The notes beneath the pieces are model-generated. The model made no database searches and was not told the DNA's origin. It worked only from the letters and a program-made list of their open reading frames with translations. Positions 7,428-13,733 of a stretch of 13,733 nt of DNA are shown here, in pieces. Made by a program: the position numbers and the translations under genes. The stretch comes from Synergistaceae bacterium (GTDB taxonomy: Bacteria; Synergistota; Synergistia; Synergistales; Aminobacteriaceae). The DNA lies in contig JAFSNU010000449.1 in assembly GCA_017447325.1 (NCBI GenBank), positions 1 through 13,733 of the forward strand, in the 5' to 3' direction. The stretch's first letter is position 1. Each line of letters starts with the position of its first letter.

Positions 7428-7538
7428 GCTATTGGAGGCGGCGGGCCTAATCACGGCCAGGAAATTATCTGCGATATAGACGCTAATAGTTATAAAAATT
7501 CAAAAGGCGAGGCAATCGACGAGGCTTATATATCGCAG

Positions 7539-9824
7539 TTGCAATATTCTGATTACGGCAAATTCGGTTTCACAGCCGACGGCAACAGCAGGATTATATT
7601 AAGAGTTCGAACTGACGCGCCAGGCAGTGTGACTTTTTCGATGCCCGGCAATAACTTAGGCATTGGTATTGAAGCTTTAACTAACAGAGCTGATTTAAAT
7701 TCCGGCGGTTCTGTTGCAGCTTATGAAATTGAGGACGGCGTATATCAAGCCTCGGCAGTTTTAATCGCGCCTGAGACTTTCCCGTCCGGCAAAAATTTTC
7801 CGTCCGACTCGTTCGCAGTTGTTGTGACATTTTACGGCAGCGACGGCTCTGTCAAGACCGGTATGATCGAGCTGAAGATCGAGGCCGCGCCGGTAATATT
7901 AATCCCTGGATTTTCAGGTAGCCTGACGAGATCCGCTGTCTTCTCCGGACTAACCGCGAATAACTTTAACAAGTCTCATATCTATGAATATAAATATAGT
8001 CAGTTTAAATACTTTGATGAGACATGCGCAGGGTTGGATAAGTTATTAACCAATATATTCCGCAGCTATGCTCAGTATGGGCTGGTCTGCACAAAGGCCG
8101 ACATAGCAGCTTACGGAGCTGGCGGTCTCATCGCTGAAAAATTTTTGTCGGACATGCAGAAGGACGCAAATTCTTACACGTATAATCAGCCGGCCGTGAG
8201 AAGGCTCGTGACGATAGCAACGCCTCATTACGGAACTCCGTATGCTGACATATGGCTTAACTCTGATTTATTCTTGAATATTCTGGAGGGTACTACGTAC
8301 GGACCAATAAAACTTTTATTAAAGACACTTATCAGTGCGAACAGAGAATTTGTCCTGAAAGATGACAGATTATTTCCTGAGCTTGCTACAACTGCAGCGC
8401 ATGATTATGTTTTCCCGAAAGGCGTGCCGGTGTTCTGCATTTACGGAGACGTAAGCGATGAGCTGCTCACGGAGCTTGTAGCCGAGCTTGCCGATCGTAT
8501 ATTACAGATGAAGACAGACGGCAAACTCATGTTCAACTTCAAAGATATTCCCGGGACGGCTGTAGCATATGCGCTGAAATATTCGCCTATATTATTAGAG
8601 AAATATGCGCCCAGAATAGCATCAAAGCTCTTGCAGAGCCTTGCGCTGAAGGCTGTGCCGTTCATAGGCTTGGTCTCTCTCGGCAAAGATATTAAAGATC
8701 TAGTGTCATTGTCGATAATGTTGACGTCCGGCCTCATGTTCAACTCTCAGAAACATGACATGTATGTATCTGCATCAAGCGCAACTGGAAATTTCACTGC
8801 GTCGAATGTAGGCTTTGAGGGAATGGAACATGAACATTTTCAGATTTATAAACAGCCTGACATAGGCAATAGAACCGCAGCTTTGCTTAAGGGGTCAGCG
8901 TCTGTCTTCAGTACCCCGTCACGGCAAGCTCCGCCGCTAAATAATTATAATAAATATAAATATTCAGCGAGCAAGGCCGAAGAGACGTTTAAATTTATTG
9001 AGGCCTTAAAGTTAAGCGTCGAACCCGCCGCTTTTACTCTTGCAGAGGGCAGAACGCAGACGGTGAAAGTTAACGTGACGGCAAATCATGAGACTAAATA
9101 TGACATTTATTGCTTCATATATGACGGCACTGACGGCAAAATATTTATAATTCCCTCGAGCGACAACACGGGCAGGAATTTTTACGCTGAAGTTAATTTT
9201 GACTATAATGACTTAGGCAATAGAAATATGTTCTGCTTCTCGTGCAATCCCAGCGATGACACAGGCGAAAGCATATATGTATCAAATGTCGCGCAGATTA
9301 CAGCCGTGGCCGACATGACTAGTATAGACGCAGTCAGCCTTGATTTTAATTACGGCGCAGAGCTTAGAGCTTACGTCAGTGCTGATGCGCCCGCTGGACT
9401 CTATGCCATTGACAAGGACGGAAATTACTACGATATATCCTCTCCGTTAGCCGGCACTGAATGGATAGTTGAAGATCCGTCGATTGCCTATATTGATGAA
9501 AACGGGCGGGTTGTAGGCCTTAAAGAGGGCAGCACTAATTTGACAGCTGTCTATAACGGAGTGAGCGCGTCGGTAACGGTCGAGGTCGGCGAGGCTTATG
9601 ACACGGAAGCCTATCAGGACGAAGATAATAATAATGAAGATAGTGAAAATAGCAATAATGAAGATAATAATGAAAAAGATGACGAAGACGGCAAAGGCGG
9701 CGATGACGCAAAGCTCACAACTAAACGCAGCGGCGGAGGCGGCGGCTGTTCGTCTGTTAATTTCGGCATGTTTGCTTTATTGTCTTTAAGCGCGTTTGCT
9801 GTAAGCGCAAGAAAAAGATTTTAA
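7539..9824 (+). CDS. Fragment 3 of the broken gene: lipase-like hydrolase, BIG2, Synergist-CTERM
   Basis: In the same frame as fragment 2, this 761-residue piece holds an alpha/beta-hydrolase (about residues 117-455). APVILIPGFSGS is the oxyanion-side strand, DIAAYGAGGLIAEKFL the nucleophile elbow, LVTIATPHYGTP a typical lipase segment, and EHEHF (residues 430-434) the likely catalytic His region. The elbow normally reads GHSMGG; here Gly193 (GGA, 8115-8117) replaces Ser. A BIG2 Ig-like domain follows (about 640-684: WIVEDPSIAYIDENGRVVGL, then EGSTNLTAVY), then a 30-residue Asp/Glu/Asn linker. The end is GGGGGC (Cys737), a hydrophobic helix and ARKRF, the Synergist-CTERM pattern. It starts at TTG without a ribosome site. 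Homologues would be secreted and surface-anchored; substrate unknown. Confidence 0.7.
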   Translation: MQYSDYGKFGFTADGNSRIILRVRTDAPGSVTFSMPGNNLGIGIEALTNRADLNSGGSVAAYEIEDGVYQASAVLIAPETFPSGKNFPSDSFAVVVTFYGSDGSVKTGMIELKIEAAPVILIPGFSGSLTRSAVFSGLTANNFNKSHIYEYKYSQFKYFDETCAGLDKLLTNIFRSYAQYGLVCTKADIAAYGAGGLIAEKFLSDMQKDANSYTYNQPAVRRLVTIATPHYGTPYADIWLNSDLFLNILEGTTYGPIKLLLKTLISANREFVLKDDRLFPELATTAAHDYVFPKGVPVFCIYGDVSDELLTELVAELADRILQMKTDGKLMFNFKDIPGTAVAYALKYSPILLEKYAPRIASKLLQSLALKAVPFIGLVSLGKDIKDLVSLSIMLTSGLMFNSQKHDMYVSASSATGNFTASNVGFEGMEHEHFQIYKQPDIGNRTAALLKGSASVFSTPSRQAPPLNNYNKYKYSASKAEETFKFIEALKLSVEPAAFTLAEGRTQTVKVNVTANHETKYDIYCFIYDGTDGKIFIIPSSDNTGRNFYAEVNFDYNDLGNRNMFCFSCNPSDDTGESIYVSNVAQITAVADMTSIDAVSLDFNYGAELRAYVSADAPAGLYAIDKDGNYYDISSPLAGTEWIVEDPSIAYIDENGRVVGLKEGSTNLTAVYNGVSASVTVEVGEAYDTEAYQDEDNNNEDSENSNNEDNNEKDDEDGKGGDDAKLTTKRSGGGGGCSSVNFGMFALLSLSAFAVSARKRF

Positions 9825-9864
9825 ATTTTTAAATTTAATTTAATTTTAAGGAGGTTTTTGTTTC

Positions 9865-12261
9865 ATGAAGAAGTTTTTTGCGGCGTTATTGCTGCTCTTG
9901 CTTGGGGCTGCTGCGGCTCATGCATCAGGAGCGCAGCTATGGGCTCATCACATATCTTTTGCTGACATGATTAACGGTGAGACAAAGTATGACAACGCGT
10001 CTTTCGCCGGAGTATGGCTGCATGTTCGATCATATGATGTTACAGTTGAGCAAAAGCACTTGGATGCTAAAGGAATTATGACTCTCGACGGCGGCTTCTA
10101 TACTTTTAACGGCGAGACTAACTATGGCGGAGAGCGGAGCTTTGAGCTGCTGCCTGACTTAGGAGATATGTATATCGGCTATGATGAACTTGACTACGGC
10201 CCGCCTACAGCGAGTGAAAACAGCTCATGGTTCATAGGCTCGGCTGACACGGGGCTTAACGGAGTAAAAGTCTCGTGGGAGTTTCCGACTCTGCCAGAAC
10301 TTGACGGCTCATGCACTATTTCTGATAAATTTCTCAGCACTGCCGAGCAGCTTCAAAAAATTGTGCCGTATATCAAGCTGAATTATGACGCGTCAGGCAA
10401 AGTTACGTCTATTAACTGGGCAATAGTAGATCCAAATGATATTTCTAAGCCTATTTCTGTAAATTATCCGTCAAGGGTAAGGATCAGGTCAAGAGCTAAT
10501 GGAGAAGATCGCACTTGGACTGAGGACAAGTATGAAGCTAATGTAGTTTTGTCAGGAGTGATAGACGCAGACGGCTTTGATCCGAGCCAGGTAGATTTAT
10601 GGATTATTCGCTTATTTAACCGAACAGATCCTGATAATAGAATGGTAACTGAATGGCGGTTAACGCCTAAGCTTGAGCTTGAGCTTGCGGACAAGTCCAA
10701 ACCGTTTGATGAATGGCAGCAGTCGCCTGAAGAATTTTTCAGCGGAATTGAATCTTACGGTCATATCCCAGACCCGATTGATCTCTCGCACTTAGATAAT
10801 AACGCGGTTAAAACTTCCGGAATATTCTTCGCTGCGGATGCGCTCCCGTCGGCCTATGATTTGAGAGACGACGGCGGTCTTCCAGCTGTAAGAAATCAGG
10901 GAAACTACAGGACATGCTGGGCGCACGCGGCCATGAGCTCAATGGAGTCAAGCTATATGAAGCAGGGACTGAGCACTAAAAAATTGGGATTGACTCCTGA
11001 CTTGTCCGAGCTGCATATGGCTTGGTTCGTTTATAAAGACCCGCAGGAAGGCCGTGCGTTCACGGCTAACACAAGTAATATTCTTGACATTGGAGGCTAT
11101 GAGTCGCAGCCCGTAGCGTTTTTAACGAGAATGGCCGGCGCCGTCAGCGAGACGTCCTTGCCCTATTCCAGCGCGGCCAGCGTTGAGACTGTCACAAGCG
11201 GTAAGAAACCGGAAGATTATTCTGTAGCAATACGCATAAAGAATATATATCAGCTCGGCACGCTTAACGAAAATAACAGAGAGCTTGCGAAAAGACTTAT
11301 AATGGAGTACGGAGCTGTTAAGATTGCATATTTGCATGATAAAAGCGGTTTTAACAAGAGCAGCGCGGCATATTATTACCCGTCGAATAAGTGCTGGGGA
11401 CATGCGCTTACTCTTGTAGGCTGGGACGATAATTTCTCACGCGATAATTTCAGTCCGAATAAACCGGCAAAGAACGGCGCATGGCTTGCCCGCAACAGCC
11501 GAGGCAACGGCTGGGGAGACGGCGGATATTTCTGGATATCTTACGAGCAAAATATCGGCGAGGCCACTGTGTACAGCGTTGCGAGTGACAGCAAAAATCT
11601 TTATCACTATGGACACGACGCCCTTGGCCGCACTCGAAGCGTGAACTGCCAATGGTCAGCTAATGTCTTTCAAGCTAAGAATGACGGCGAGGTTTTGCAC
11701 AGCATCGGCTTTTATACAACTGATAATAATGCTGAATATGATATAGCCGTCTATAAATTCGGCGATGATAAGCCGGTTAAGACGCCCGTGAACGGCGAGG
11801 CAGTGATTAGCTTAAAGGGAACAATGGCCGTCGCCGGTTATCATACTTTGGAATTGCCTCAGTCTATAGAGTTAAAGAAAGGCGAATATTTTACGGTTGC
11901 AGCTAAGATGTCGACGCAGTTTTCTTATCCGACAGCCGTCGAGGAGACAAGTTATATTGCAAACGCAGTTATTAACAGCGGCGAAAGCTTCTTCTCGCTT
12001 GACGGATTGACATGGGCGGACGGCAGCAACACATCGGCAAAAGACGAGGCCGGCCTTGAGGCAACGCCGTATGCTAACGCGTGCTTAAAGGCGTTCACGT
12101 ATATATCATCTCAGCAGCAGAATGACGAAAGCGAAGGCGGCAGCACAGGCAAGGGCGGAGGAGGAGGCGGCGGATGCGCTGCTGTGAATTTTATAAATTT
12201 AACAGCTCTGCTTGCCGTTTGCGTATTTTACAGCGCAAGACTGCTGTTAAAGAATAAATAA
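9865..12261 (+). CDS. Secreted papain-like (C1) cysteine protease with lectin-like domain and Synergist-CTERM
   Basis: This 798-residue surface protease starts with a signal peptide (MKKFFAALLLLLLGAAAAHA, probable cut after AHA, residue 20). AAGGAGG at 9848-9854 lies ten bases upstream of the ATG. Residues about 21-320 are a beta-rich region I do not recognise. The C1 peptidase begins at LPSAYDLRDDGG (about 326): Gln345 (RNQGN), catalytic Cys351 (TCWAHA), His513 (CWGHALTLVGWDD) and Asn544 (ARNSRGNGWGDGGYFWISY) are all present, so it should be active. Small departures are His after CWA and Arg for Trp in NSWG. Residues about 577-750 resemble the lectin-like domain often following such peptidases (CQWSANVFQAKNDGEVLHSI). 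The end has seven Gly, Cys771, a hydrophobic helix and LLLKNK. It probably shares a transcript with the gene 40 bases upstream. Confidence 0.9.
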   Translation: MKKFFAALLLLLLGAAAAHASGAQLWAHHISFADMINGETKYDNASFAGVWLHVRSYDVTVEQKHLDAKGIMTLDGGFYTFNGETNYGGERSFELLPDLGDMYIGYDELDYGPPTASENSSWFIGSADTGLNGVKVSWEFPTLPELDGSCTISDKFLSTAEQLQKIVPYIKLNYDASGKVTSINWAIVDPNDISKPISVNYPSRVRIRSRANGEDRTWTEDKYEANVVLSGVIDADGFDPSQVDLWIIRLFNRTDPDNRMVTEWRLTPKLELELADKSKPFDEWQQSPEEFFSGIESYGHIPDPIDLSHLDNNAVKTSGIFFAADALPSAYDLRDDGGLPAVRNQGNYRTCWAHAAMSSMESSYMKQGLSTKKLGLTPDLSELHMAWFVYKDPQEGRAFTANTSNILDIGGYESQPVAFLTRMAGAVSETSLPYSSAASVETVTSGKKPEDYSVAIRIKNIYQLGTLNENNRELAKRLIMEYGAVKIAYLHDKSGFNKSSAAYYYPSNKCWGHALTLVGWDDNFSRDNFSPNKPAKNGAWLARNSRGNGWGDGGYFWISYEQNIGEATVYSVASDSKNLYHYGHDALGRTRSVNCQWSANVFQAKNDGEVLHSIGFYTTDNNAEYDIAVYKFGDDKPVKTPVNGEAVISLKGTMAVAGYHTLELPQSIELKKGEYFTVAAKMSTQFSYPTAVEETSYIANAVINSGESFFSLDGLTWADGSNTSAKDEAGLEATPYANACLKAFTYISSQQQNDESEGGSTGKGGGGGGGCAAVNFINLTALLAVCVFYSARLLLKNK

Positions 12262-12273
12262 TTTATAAAATTT

Positions 12274-12318
12274 AAGCGGGATTTTTATTAATTAATAAAG
12301 TCCCGCTTGAAATTTTTT
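12274..12318. terminator. Bidirectional intrinsic terminator between convergent genes
   Basis: Arms AAGCGGGA (12274-12281) and TCCCGCTT (12301-12308) pair perfectly. Between them TTTATTAATTAATAAA is itself self-complementary, so the hairpin can extend with only a small bulge. Six T follow on the + strand (12313-12318), and the upstream TTTATAAATT-type sequence supplies U-rich RNA for the - strand. It sits 12 bases after the protease stop and just beyond the 3' end of the aminotransferase gene, so it can serve both. Confidence 0.88.
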
Positions 12319-12329
12319 AAAATTAAATT

Positions 12330-13397
12330 TTATTTGCAGACGAGCTCAGTCCAGCCGAATGTGTCCGGAGCGTTGCCCCACTGAATTGCAGTAAGCGCGT
12401 CATATAATTTTTGCTCAGTCTCTCCGATTTCAAAATTATTCACTATATATTTTTTGCCTTTATAAGACAGTTCGCCGATCGGAGATATTACGGCCGCGGT
12501 GCCGATGCCCCAGGCCTCTTCAAGCTTGCCGTTCTCAGCCGCAGTAAATAATTCTTCCGCGCTTAATAATCTCTCTTCGACTTCAATGCCCCATGATTTA
12601 AGCATCTCAATGCAGGACTTGCGCGTGATGCCCGGCAAGATCGAGCCTGTTAATGCGGGCGTGACAATCTTTCCGTCGATCTTAAACATAACGTTCATTG
12701 CGCCGACTTCTTCGATATATTTGCGCTCGACGCCGTCAAGCCATAAGACCTGCGAGTAGCCTTTCTCCATTGCCCTGTCTCCGGCTCTGTTGCTTGCCGC
12801 GTAATTTCCGCCGCATTTAGTATAACCCGTTCCGCCGCGTACTGCTCTGACGTCTTCTGTTTCTAACATAATTTTGACGGGCTTTAATCCTTCTGCAAAA
12901 TAGCTTCCGCTCGGCGATAAAATTATAATAAACATCGCCTGATGAATTCCGTGAAGGGCGAGCTCGAGGTCGGTAGAGAAAGTGAAAGGCCGAATATAAA
13001 GCGACGTTCCCGGGTCGCTCGGCACCCATGCTCTATCAACTTCAACTAAAGCCTTTACGGCCTCTACAAAAATATTTTCGTCGATCTGCGGCAGGCTCAA
13101 TCTCTCGCACGATGCCTGAAGACGTCTTGCATTCTCGTAAGGTCTGAACAATCTAATGCTGCCGTCGGACCATTTATAAGCTTTCATGCCTTCAAAGACT
13201 TCGTTTGCGTAATGAAAGACGCTCGCTGCCGGATATAAAGAGATCGGGCCGTAAGGAATTATGCGCGGGTTGTGCCATTTCTCAGCGTCGTTGTAGTCCA
13301 TCACGAACATGTGATCCGTGAAGATCGATCCGAAACCGAGCTTGTCGGACGGAGGGAGAGTGCCGGGGTTAGGATTTTTTGTTACTGCAATATTCAT
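12330..13397 (-). CDS. ilvE: Branched-chain-amino-acid aminotransferase
   Basis: The 355-residue enzyme transfers the amino group between glutamate and the 2-oxo acids of leucine, isoleucine and valine, the last step of their synthesis and first of their breakdown; it is a cytoplasmic PLP fold-type IV enzyme. Signatures include SVFHYANEVFEGMKAY, LYIRPF, and GGTGYTKCGGNYAASN, where Lys194 (12816-12818) should bind PLP. GSILPGITRKSCIEML and EEAWGIGTAAVISPIG are also present. Length is normal for the BCAT type II group. A longer frame from TTG at 13421 is rejected because the GGAGG ribosome site lies inside it and properly precedes ATG at 13397. It is a single gene transcribed toward the secreted-protein genes; no other ilv/leu gene is in view. 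Confidence 0.95.
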   Translation of the reverse strand: MNIAVTKNPNPGTLPPSDKLGFGSIFTDHMFVMDYNDAEKWHNPRIIPYGPISLYPAASVFHYANEVFEGMKAYKWSDGSIRLFRPYENARRLQASCERLSLPQIDENIFVEAVKALVEVDRAWVPSDPGTSLYIRPFTFSTDLELALHGIHQAMFIIILSPSGSYFAEGLKPVKIMLETEDVRAVRGGTGYTKCGGNYAASNRAGDRAMEKGYSQVLWLDGVERKYIEEVGAMNVMFKIDGKIVTPALTGSILPGITRKSCIEMLKSWGIEVEERLLSAEELFTAAENGKLEEAWGIGTAAVISPIGELSYKGKKYIVNNFEIGETEQKLYDALTAIQWGNAPDTFGWTELVCK

Positions 13398-13409
13398 TTT
13401 AATTAAAAT

Positions 13410-13414
13410 CCTCC
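13410..13414 (-). promoter_or_regulatory. Shine-Dalgarno GGAGG that fixes the ilvE start
   Basis: On the - strand GGAGG is followed by a 12-base A/T-rich spacer and then ATG at 13397. It lies within the coding part of any longer version starting from TTG at 13421, which makes the shorter start the better choice. Confidence 0.8.
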
Positions 13415-13461
13415 AGTTCAAAAAAATTTTAAAATTAAATTTTATTTTAAATTAAAAAATT

Positions 13462-13467
13462 ATTATA
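13462..13467 (-). promoter_or_regulatory. Probable -10 box (TATAAT) of ilvE
   Basis: A perfect TATAAT lies 65 bases upstream of the ilvE ATG on the - strand, which would give a leader of roughly 55-60 bases. No convincing TTGACA-like -35 is seen 16-18 bases further out, where the sequence is A/T tracts that could act as an UP-like element. The surroundings are very A/T-rich, so chance matches are possible. Confidence 0.5.
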
Positions 13468-13512
13468 ACTCTAGTTTAAAATTTTTTTGCTTGAGCTTTG
13501 GCTCGCGGTCTT

Positions 13513-13733
13513 AAAAATTTTTGCTTGAAAAATTTTAGAGCTTGATAAAAATTTTTGTCTGAAAAATTTTAGAGCTTGTGAAAAATTTTTGCTTGAAAAA
13601 TTTTAGAGCTTGATAAAAATTTTTGCTTGAAAAATTTTAGAGCTTGAGAAAATTTTTTGTTTGAAAAATTTTAGAGCTTGAGAAAAATTTTTTCTTGAAA
13701 AATTTTAGAGCTTGTGAAAAATTTTTGCTTGAA
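13513..13733. repeat. 34-base tandem repeat array, running off the window
   Basis: Six full 34-base units start at 13513, 13547, 13581, 13615, 13649 and 13683, and a 17-base partial unit ends at the window edge. Each has two similar halves: AAAAATTTTTGCTTGA, then an A4-T4 tract followed by AGAGCTTG and two variable bases (AT, TG or AG). Copies differ by only a few bases. There are no unique spacers, so it is not a CRISPR array, and no long open frame. With the A/T-rich stretch 13398-13512 (ilvE leader and promoter, plus a GCTTGAGC-containing edge at about 13489-13510) it makes up 336 bases without a gene. Confidence 0.93.

Larger units (their letters stand above)
6622..9824 (+). pseudogene. 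Broken secreted LRR / lipase-like / BIG2 protein with Synergist-CTERM anchor
   Basis: Read as one gene this would encode about 1,067 residues: signal peptide, EF-hand-like segment, leucine-rich repeats, beta-rich linker, lipase-like alpha/beta-hydrolase, Ig-like BIG2 domain, acidic linker and Synergist-CTERM sorting signal. Two lesions split it. The frame shifts by -1 near 6912; adding one T after 6912 would read S-C-R-N-G-N-L and restore the Cys/Asn pattern of the repeat. An in-frame TAA at 7425-7427 then interrupts an otherwise continuous frame that resumes with AIGGGGPNHGQEII. The two downstream pieces begin only at TTG codons without ribosome sites, so they are not independent genes. The ATG at 6622 has a good site (AGGAG at 6608-6612). 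Either the gene is decaying or the assembly has errors here. Confidence 0.82.

Noticed and set aside
6622..12261. The LRR-lipase and protease as cargo of the neighbouring contractile tail
   Set aside because: Both have Sec-type signal peptides and C-terminal membrane-anchor signals, so they use general secretion; they lie beyond the break in the phage module.
13398..13421. ilvE starting at the TTG at 13421
   Set aside because: The Shine-Dalgarno for the ATG at 13397 lies within the extra eight codons, and family alignment does not need them.
13513..13733. CRISPR array
   Set aside because: The units abut with no unique spacers, the period is 34 bases in total, and no cas gene is visible.

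Overview
The window most likely comes from a bacterium of the phylum Synergistota (Synergistetes). The main evidence is two adjacent secreted proteins that end in a Gly-run plus Cys, a hydrophobic helix and a basic tail. This matches the sorting signal known as Synergist-CTERM. Coding DNA has moderate GC, while gaps between genes are almost pure A/T. No rRNA, tRNA, CRISPR array, integrase or transposase is visible.

Region 1 (1-6555, + strand) is part of a contractile-tail (myovirus-like prophage or tailocin) morphogenesis operon. It opens inside a tape measure gene. After it come a CIS-tube-type tube/hub adaptor, a small LysM/gp53-like protein, a gpD-like hub, a gpV/gp5-like OB-fold spike, a PAAR spike tip, a gp25-like wedge protein and a baseplate J protein. 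Most of these genes overlap or nearly touch, as expected for one transcript building a baseplate from the tube outward. The order resembles PBSX-type prophages. The J gene loses its family C-terminus near 6490-6500 and ends in an AT-rich, unrelated-looking tail. No gpI, fibre, lysis or further phage gene follows, so the module looks broken at this point.

Region 2 (6622-12261, + strand) holds two large secreted-protein genes. The first would encode about 1,067 residues: signal peptide, EF-hand-like segment, leucine-rich repeats, lipase-like alpha/beta-hydrolase, Ig-like (BIG2) domain, acidic linker and Synergist-CTERM. It is interrupted by a one-base frameshift near 6912 and by an in-frame TAA at 7425-7427. 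Its hydrolase also has Gly where the nucleophile Ser is expected. The second gene, intact, is a papain-like (C1) protease with a lectin-like domain and the same C-terminal anchor. The two are 40 bases apart, with no terminator between them.

Region 3 (12262-13733) has a bidirectional terminator and a convergent branched-chain aminotransferase gene (ilvE, - strand) with its own Shine-Dalgarno and a TATAAT -10 box. At the right edge is a 34-base tandem repeat array that runs off the window.

The most unusual structures are these: nine exact-length 34-residue Trp-rich repeats in the tape measure, arranged in an alternating two-type pattern; the truncated baseplate J at the phage/host junction; the doubly broken LRR-lipase gene with an apparently dead nucleophile elbow; and the noncoding 34-base array beside ilvE. 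I did not find a clearly new multi-gene system.
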